Shown one piece after another: positions 60,869 to 64,000 of a DNA stretch of 64,000 nt (positions within the stretch are counted from its first letter, which is position 1; every line of letters begins with the position of its first letter). The position numbers were made by a program, and so were the translations under genes. The stretch is from Nocardiopsis sp. TSRI0078 (GTDB lineage Bacteria > Actinomycetota > Actinomycetes > Streptosporangiales > Streptosporangiaceae): NCBI RefSeq assembly GCF_001905145.1, contig NZ_LWLB01000012.1:62001-126000 (forward strand), in the 5' to 3' direction. Below the pieces are notes generated by a model. It worked only from the letters and a program-made list of their open reading frames with translations. It searched no databases and was not told the DNA's origin.

Positions 60869-61569
60869 GCCTGCTCCGCGGAGCCCAGGCGGTAGCGCAG
60901 GACGGCCACGTCGCCGAGCGCCCGCGCCTCCACCAGCCGCATCGGCGCGTCGGGGGTGTGCACGAAGGGACCGGGCACGACGAAGCGCGGGGCGCCCTCC
61001 TCCCCCACGAAGAACGGGGCGACCGCCAGTCGGAGCTCGTCGGCCAGCCCCGAGGTGAGGAACAGGGTGTGGATGTGCCCTCCGCCCTCCACCAGCAGGC
61101 GGGACACCCCCCGGTCGGCCAGGTCGGCCAGGATCGCCTCTGCGGTGGGGGGGTCCCCGGCGTCCACCACCTCGGCGGGCGGGTCGGCGGCGGGCCTTTT
61201 CTCCAGCGCGCGCCGGGCGGTCGCGACGCCGGCGCCCCCGGTGTAGACGACGGCGCCGGCGTCCCCGGTGGAGAAGAAACGGGCTCCGGGGGAGAACTCC
61301 CCGCTGCGGGTGACCAGGGCCTTCAGCAGGTTCCCGGTGCGCCCCTCACCGCGGCGGCGCTCGCGCAGCAGCGGCGAGCGCACCAGGAGGCGGGGGTCGT
61401 CGGCGCGCAGGGTGCCCGCGCCGACGAGGATCGCGTCGCATCCCGCGCGCAGTTCGTCGATCTCGGCGAAGTCGGCCTCGTTGGACAGGCGCAGCCGCTG
61501 GGGGCCGGTGTCGTCGATACGTCCGTCGACCGACATGGCGCAGCTGAGGATGGTGTAGGGGCGGTCCAT
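60865..61569 (-). CDS. RibD C-terminal-like pyrimidine reductase
   Basis: Reductase of 234 aa of the dihydrofolate-reductase-like RibD C-terminal family. It opens with YTILSCAMSVDGRIDDTGPQ, has CDAILVGAGTLRADDPRLLVR (NADPH and substrate region, given in part) and LLVEGGGHIHTLFL. With the next gene it reconstitutes both halves of RibD in reversed order. No other rib genes are in the window. Start ATG at 61567-61569. Confidence 0.86.
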   Translation of the reverse strand: MDRPYTILSCAMSVDGRIDDTGPQRLRLSNEADFAEIDELRAGCDAILVGAGTLRADDPRLLVRSPLLRERRRGEGRTGNLLKALVTRSGEFSPGARFFSTGDAGAVVYTGGAGVATARRALEKRPAADPPAEVVDAGDPPTAEAILADLADRGVSRLLVEGGGHIHTLFLTSGLADELRLAVAPFFVGEEGAPRFVVPGPFVHTPDAPMRLVEARALGDVAVLRYRLGSAEQA

Positions 61570-62111
61570 ACCTCCAGGCTAGGGCGTGTGCGGTGGATGC
61601 CGCCCGCCGTGCGCGCCCCGCTCGGGCGGCGCGCCCCGGTCGGGCGGCGGATTCCTTTCGGGAGCGGCGCACCGTTCGCCCGGTACACCGCATTTCCACG
61701 GCGAAGCGTGAATTGCCGCAGGCAGCGACCGCGGAAGCGGAATTTACCGCCGACCGTACGGTACGCACTTTTCCCGAACGGCCGCGCAAGGGCGTGTGAT
61801 CTCACGAGGGCGACTCGGCGGCGCTTCCCCGGGGGGCACCGCAGTCGCACCATCGCACACGCGAAGCCGCGGAGCCCGCCTCCGCGGGCTTGCGGGCGTC
61901 TTCCTCGCCCCCAATTCCTCGCATAATGGACATTAGGCATATAAGTCCTAGCACGCCCAAGCGAGTCCTTCCACGTACCGCGCGACACTTCCCGGGCACG
62001 CCGAGCGACGATTTCTTCGACCTGTGACTGTGACTCGGTTAACAACACCGCACACTCGGAATACAATCCAGAGGTCGACCAGACTTCCCCACCTCAGACA
62101 AGAGGAAGGCG
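61570..62111. other. Divergent spacer between the reductase and the SAM methyltransferase
   Basis: 542 bp without a supported gene. It includes an AT-rich patch at 61915-61960 and the promoter annotated at 62039-62067. The reductase promoter is not obvious. Confidence 0.55.
62039..62067 (+). promoter_or_regulatory. Sigma70-type promoter for the methyltransferase gene
   Basis: TTAACA and TACAAT hexamers with a 17-bp spacer, giving a leader of about 38 nt before the ATG at 62112. Confidence 0.65.
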
Positions 62112-62999
62112 ATGCCTCGATTCTCCTCCCCCGATTTCCTCAGGCAGGCGGGGGGCAAACACGTCAGGGCCAATCCTCCCCCCCTCCTCGACCTGGCGCA
62201 GCCCAGCGTGGCCCGGCTGCACTCCTTCCACCTCAAGGGCAAGGACCATTTCGAGGTGGACCGGGACCTGGCCGCCAAGGCGGAGCGGGCCGCGCCGGGG
62301 TTCCAGGACCTGGTCCTGGGCGAGCGGGCCTTCCTCCAGCGCGCCGTCCGCCACCTGAGCGCGGACCTGGGCATCCGGCAGTTCATCCAGTTCGGTGCGG
62401 GGCTGCCCGCGCCCGGCGACCCGCACGAGATCGCGCACGAGAGCGTTCCCGGGGCCCGGGTCGTCTACGCCACCGACGACCCGGTGGTGCTGACCCACCA
62501 CCGCGCACTGCTCCGCAGCGGACGCGCCACCACGGCGGTGGACGCCTCCCTCACCCGGCCCGGCCAGTTCCTGCGCAGTTCCGGGATCCGGGGCTTCGTC
62601 GATCTGGACGAGCCCGTGGGCCTGCTGCTCACCGGTGCGGTCTCCCACACCTCCGACGCCGACACCCCGGCCGAGCACATCGCGGTCCTGCGCGAAGCCC
62701 TCGCTCCTGGCAGCCACATGGTCCTCAGCCACTACTGCCGCCCCGACCCGACCGTCTTCCCGAAGGACGCGGCGCGGGCCGAGCAGCTGGAGCGCGTCTT
62801 CCTGGACCGCCTGGGATCCGGCCGCTGGCGCTCCCGGAAGGCCATCGAGGCCTTCTTCGAGGGCTGGGAGGTCTGCGAGCCCGGTGTGATCGAGGTCCAG
62901 CGCTGGCGCACGCTGCCCGTGGCCCCGCCCGTGCCCGGCTGCTACCAGATGCCGCAGCGCAACCGGCGGCTGATCCTCGGCGGCATCGGCAGGATCTGA
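62112..62999 (+). CDS. SAM-dependent methyltransferase of the PF04672 (DUF574) family
   Basis: Methyltransferase of 295 aa. The family's segments are visible: RHLSADLGIRQFIQFGAGLP (SAM-binding loop), ARVVYATDDPVVLTHHRALL, and VGLLLTGAVSHTSDADTPAE. These enzymes are abundant in Streptomyces-like actinomycetes, but substrates are mostly unknown. Notably the usual Asp/Gly-rich SAM loop reads FGAGLPAP and the motif II acid is in YATDDP. ATG at 62112 with AGAGGAAGG upstream. Confidence 0.88.
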   Translation: MPRFSSPDFLRQAGGKHVRANPPPLLDLAQPSVARLHSFHLKGKDHFEVDRDLAAKAERAAPGFQDLVLGERAFLQRAVRHLSADLGIRQFIQFGAGLPAPGDPHEIAHESVPGARVVYATDDPVVLTHHRALLRSGRATTAVDASLTRPGQFLRSSGIRGFVDLDEPVGLLLTGAVSHTSDADTPAEHIAVLREALAPGSHMVLSHYCRPDPTVFPKDAARAEQLERVFLDRLGSGRWRSRKAIEAFFEGWEVCEPGVIEVQRWRTLPVAPPVPGCYQMPQRNRRLILGGIGRI

Positions 63000-63336
63000 A
63001 CCCCTGCCCCGTTCCCTCTCCCCGCGTCGGAGCCGTGCCGGACCGGCAGCGGGCGAGGGCCGCCCCCTCCGGGCGGGCCCCGGAGTGTTCCAGTGCACCC
63101 GTGGCCGACCCGCCGCGCGCGGCGGCCGTGTCCGAGCCGTGGATGCCGGGCCGGGAGCGTCGACGCCACGACGACGTGGGCGTCCCCGTCCGAGAACAGC
63201 CGTGGCGGAGCCCGAGGCAGGAGACCCTTCGCGCTTTCCCCGGCCCGCTCGAACGCACCCTCTCCCCCGCCGTCGCGGTGGGCGCACAACGACGACAGGG
63301 CCCCTCCCCTGGTGGGAAGAGACCCTGTCCCTACTG
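63000..63336. other. Spacer between the methyltransferase gene and tRNA-Asn
   Basis: 337 bp, no supported gene. A 16-bp palindrome (CCGCCGCGCGCGGCGG, 63110-63125) may end the methyltransferase transcript. At 63294-63329 a GACAGGG/CCCTGTC hairpin follows the tRNA on the minus strand. Confidence 0.55.
63294..63329 (-). terminator. Hairpin after tRNA-Asn
   Basis: Outer stem GACAGGG/CCCTGTC with an inner CTCCC/GGGAA-type stem, 8 nt past the tRNA 3' end on the minus strand. Confidence 0.6.
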
Positions 63337-63409
63337 CTCCCGCGACTGGACTCGAACCAGTAACCTGCCGGTTAACAGCCGGCTGCTCTGCCGATTGAGC
63401 TACGCGGGA
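63337..63409 (-). tRNA. tRNA-Asn (GTT anticodon)
   Basis: 73-nt cloverleaf on the minus strand: acceptor TCCCGCG/CGCGGGA, D arm TAGCTCAATCGGCAGAGC, anticodon loop CTGTTAA, T arm CTGGTTCGAGTCCAG, discriminator G. CCA not encoded. Confidence 0.95.
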
Positions 63410-63585
63410 TCGCGTGCGCCGGAAGGCCTCGGGCCCTGGCGACGCCCTCTAGCCTAGCGCCTCCTGAAGGGTGCTCGCGACGCGTTTTCCGCCGCGCTCC
63501 CCCTCACCCGCCCCGGGCCGGGTGAGGCACGCCGGAGGCCCGGGTTCCCGTGGCCGTCGCGGCGCCCCGTGCTCCGAGAAGGGGC

Positions 63586-63620
63586 CCCGCCCCGCGGGAG
63601 CGAACTCCTGCCGGGGCGGG
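63586..63620 (-). terminator. Terminator of the CBM2 gene
   Basis: Stem CCCGCCCCG/CGGGGCGGG with an inner GGAG/CTCC pair, about 22 nt after the stop codon on the minus strand. A further CCTCACCCG/CGGGTGAGG hairpin lies near 63502-63527. Confidence 0.75.
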
Positions 63621-63642
63621 ACCGCCGGGGTGTGCGGAGGGG

Positions 63643-63999
63643 TCAGGGGCTGCTGCAGGTGACGCCATCGGGTTCGGTGGCCGGACCGCCGGTGGCGACG
63701 AAGCCGAAGGTGACCGTGCCGTCGGCCGCGACGGCGCCGTTCCAGGGGGTGTTGCGCACCGTGACGGATCCGCTGGTCCCGGTGCTCTCCCCGTTCCAGA
63801 GGTTGCTGATGGACTGGCCGGAGGCCAGGGTCATGTCGACGGACCAGCCGTCGAGCGGACCGGTGCCGTTGTTGCGGACCGACACCTCGCCCTGGAAGCC
63901 ACCGGACCAGCTGTTGACCGTCCGGTAGTCGGCGGTGCAGGCGCCGTTCGTGCCCTCACCCGGGTCCTCGTCGCCGGGATCCCCGTCCCCCGGGTCCTC
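63643..63999 (-). CDS. Secreted protein with C-terminal CBM2 cellulose-binding module (5' part outside window)
   Basis: Only the last 118 residues are visible. An acidic linker of Asp/Pro/Gly repeats (DPGDGDPGDEDPGEG) leads into a family 2 carbohydrate-binding module: ACTADYRTVNSWSGGFQGEV, VRNNGTGPLDGWSVDMTL, and a terminal GVTCSSP, with paired cysteines and conserved Trp residues (NSW, DGW, NLWNG) that stack on cellulose or chitin. The missing N-terminal part is probably a glycoside hydrolase or LPMO. CebR/CelR control is possible but its promoter is outside the window. Confidence 0.9.
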   Translation of the reverse strand, partial: EDPGDGDPGDEDPGEGTNGACTADYRTVNSWSGGFQGEVSVRNNGTGPLDGWSVDMTLASGQSISNLWNGESTGTSGSVTVRNTPWNGAVAADGTVTFGFVATGGPATEPDGVTCSSP

Positions 64000-64000
64000 G

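Overview
The window is a very GC-rich chromosomal segment of a filamentous actinomycete. Several features point to the Nocardiopsaceae (Nocardiopsis or Thermobifida relatives): a phosphatidylinositol-mannoside operon, a conservon (CvnABCD), a CebR/CelR-type cellobiose regulon with its canonical 14-bp operator, GTG and probable leaderless starts, and HIT-pgsA-acyltransferase-pimA synteny. The placement is inferred from gene content and protein style, not from a database search. About 50 protein genes, two tRNA genes (Met, Asn) and one cobalamin riboswitch can be supported. Most very long reading frames on opposite strands are GC shadows and were left out.

Layout: 1-3412 (minus) is the PIM lipid operon; 3600-4055 a GNAT; 4310-5995 a DUF885 protein; 6084-11253 (minus) the conservon; 11727-13028 a secreted VanY-like peptidase; 13104-14029 two small unknowns; 14151-16733 cebR and bglC with the operator at 16772-16785; 17115-18814 metN-metI; 19245-21872 two envelope proteins; 21975-24673 metE under a B12 riboswitch; 24852-28193 tandem NodB-domain deacetylase-like genes; 28454-32654 pyrD, a PAC2 protein and an ABC-class ATPase, separated by an unusual C-rich direct repeat; 32787-34966 an unknown gene and a PhzF fusion; 35053-39091 bkdR and the divergent ketoacid dehydrogenase genes E1alpha-E1beta-E2; 39187-40083 an RlpA-like membrane protein; 40780-43722 the kynurenine genes and a divergent Lrp regulator; 43860-49316 DUF4031, HD hydrolase, two-component pair, MFS and VOC genes; 49431-53247 a DeoR regulator, a degenerate GDPD and a secreted SGNH hydrolase; 53555-55661 an exonuclease, a GT2 and a UTRA protein lacking a DNA-binding domain; 56337-60367 tRNA-Met, mdh and a Ski2-like helicase; 60398-61569 split RibD-like enzymes; 62112-62999 a SAM methyltransferase; then tRNA-Asn and the C-terminal end of a CBM2-bearing secreted protein.

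Functional themes: envelope lipid and wall maintenance (PIM synthesis, VanY, NodB, RlpA-like, ARB-07466-like proteins), cellulose and cellobiose use (CebR/BglC and probably the CBM2 protein), methionine supply (MetNI, riboswitch-controlled MetE), amino-acid catabolism under adjacent Lrp/AsnC regulators (bkd, kyn), and signalling (conservon, NarL-type two-component system). No phage, insertion sequence, CRISPR array or complete novel defence system was seen. The most interesting non-standard signals are a dispersed ~170-bp element found twice between convergent gene ends, a 79-bp exact direct repeat, a GDPD-fold protein that has lost its catalytic residues, a regulator reduced to its ligand domain, and a histidine kinase with a second membrane span and an outside tail after its ATPase domain.
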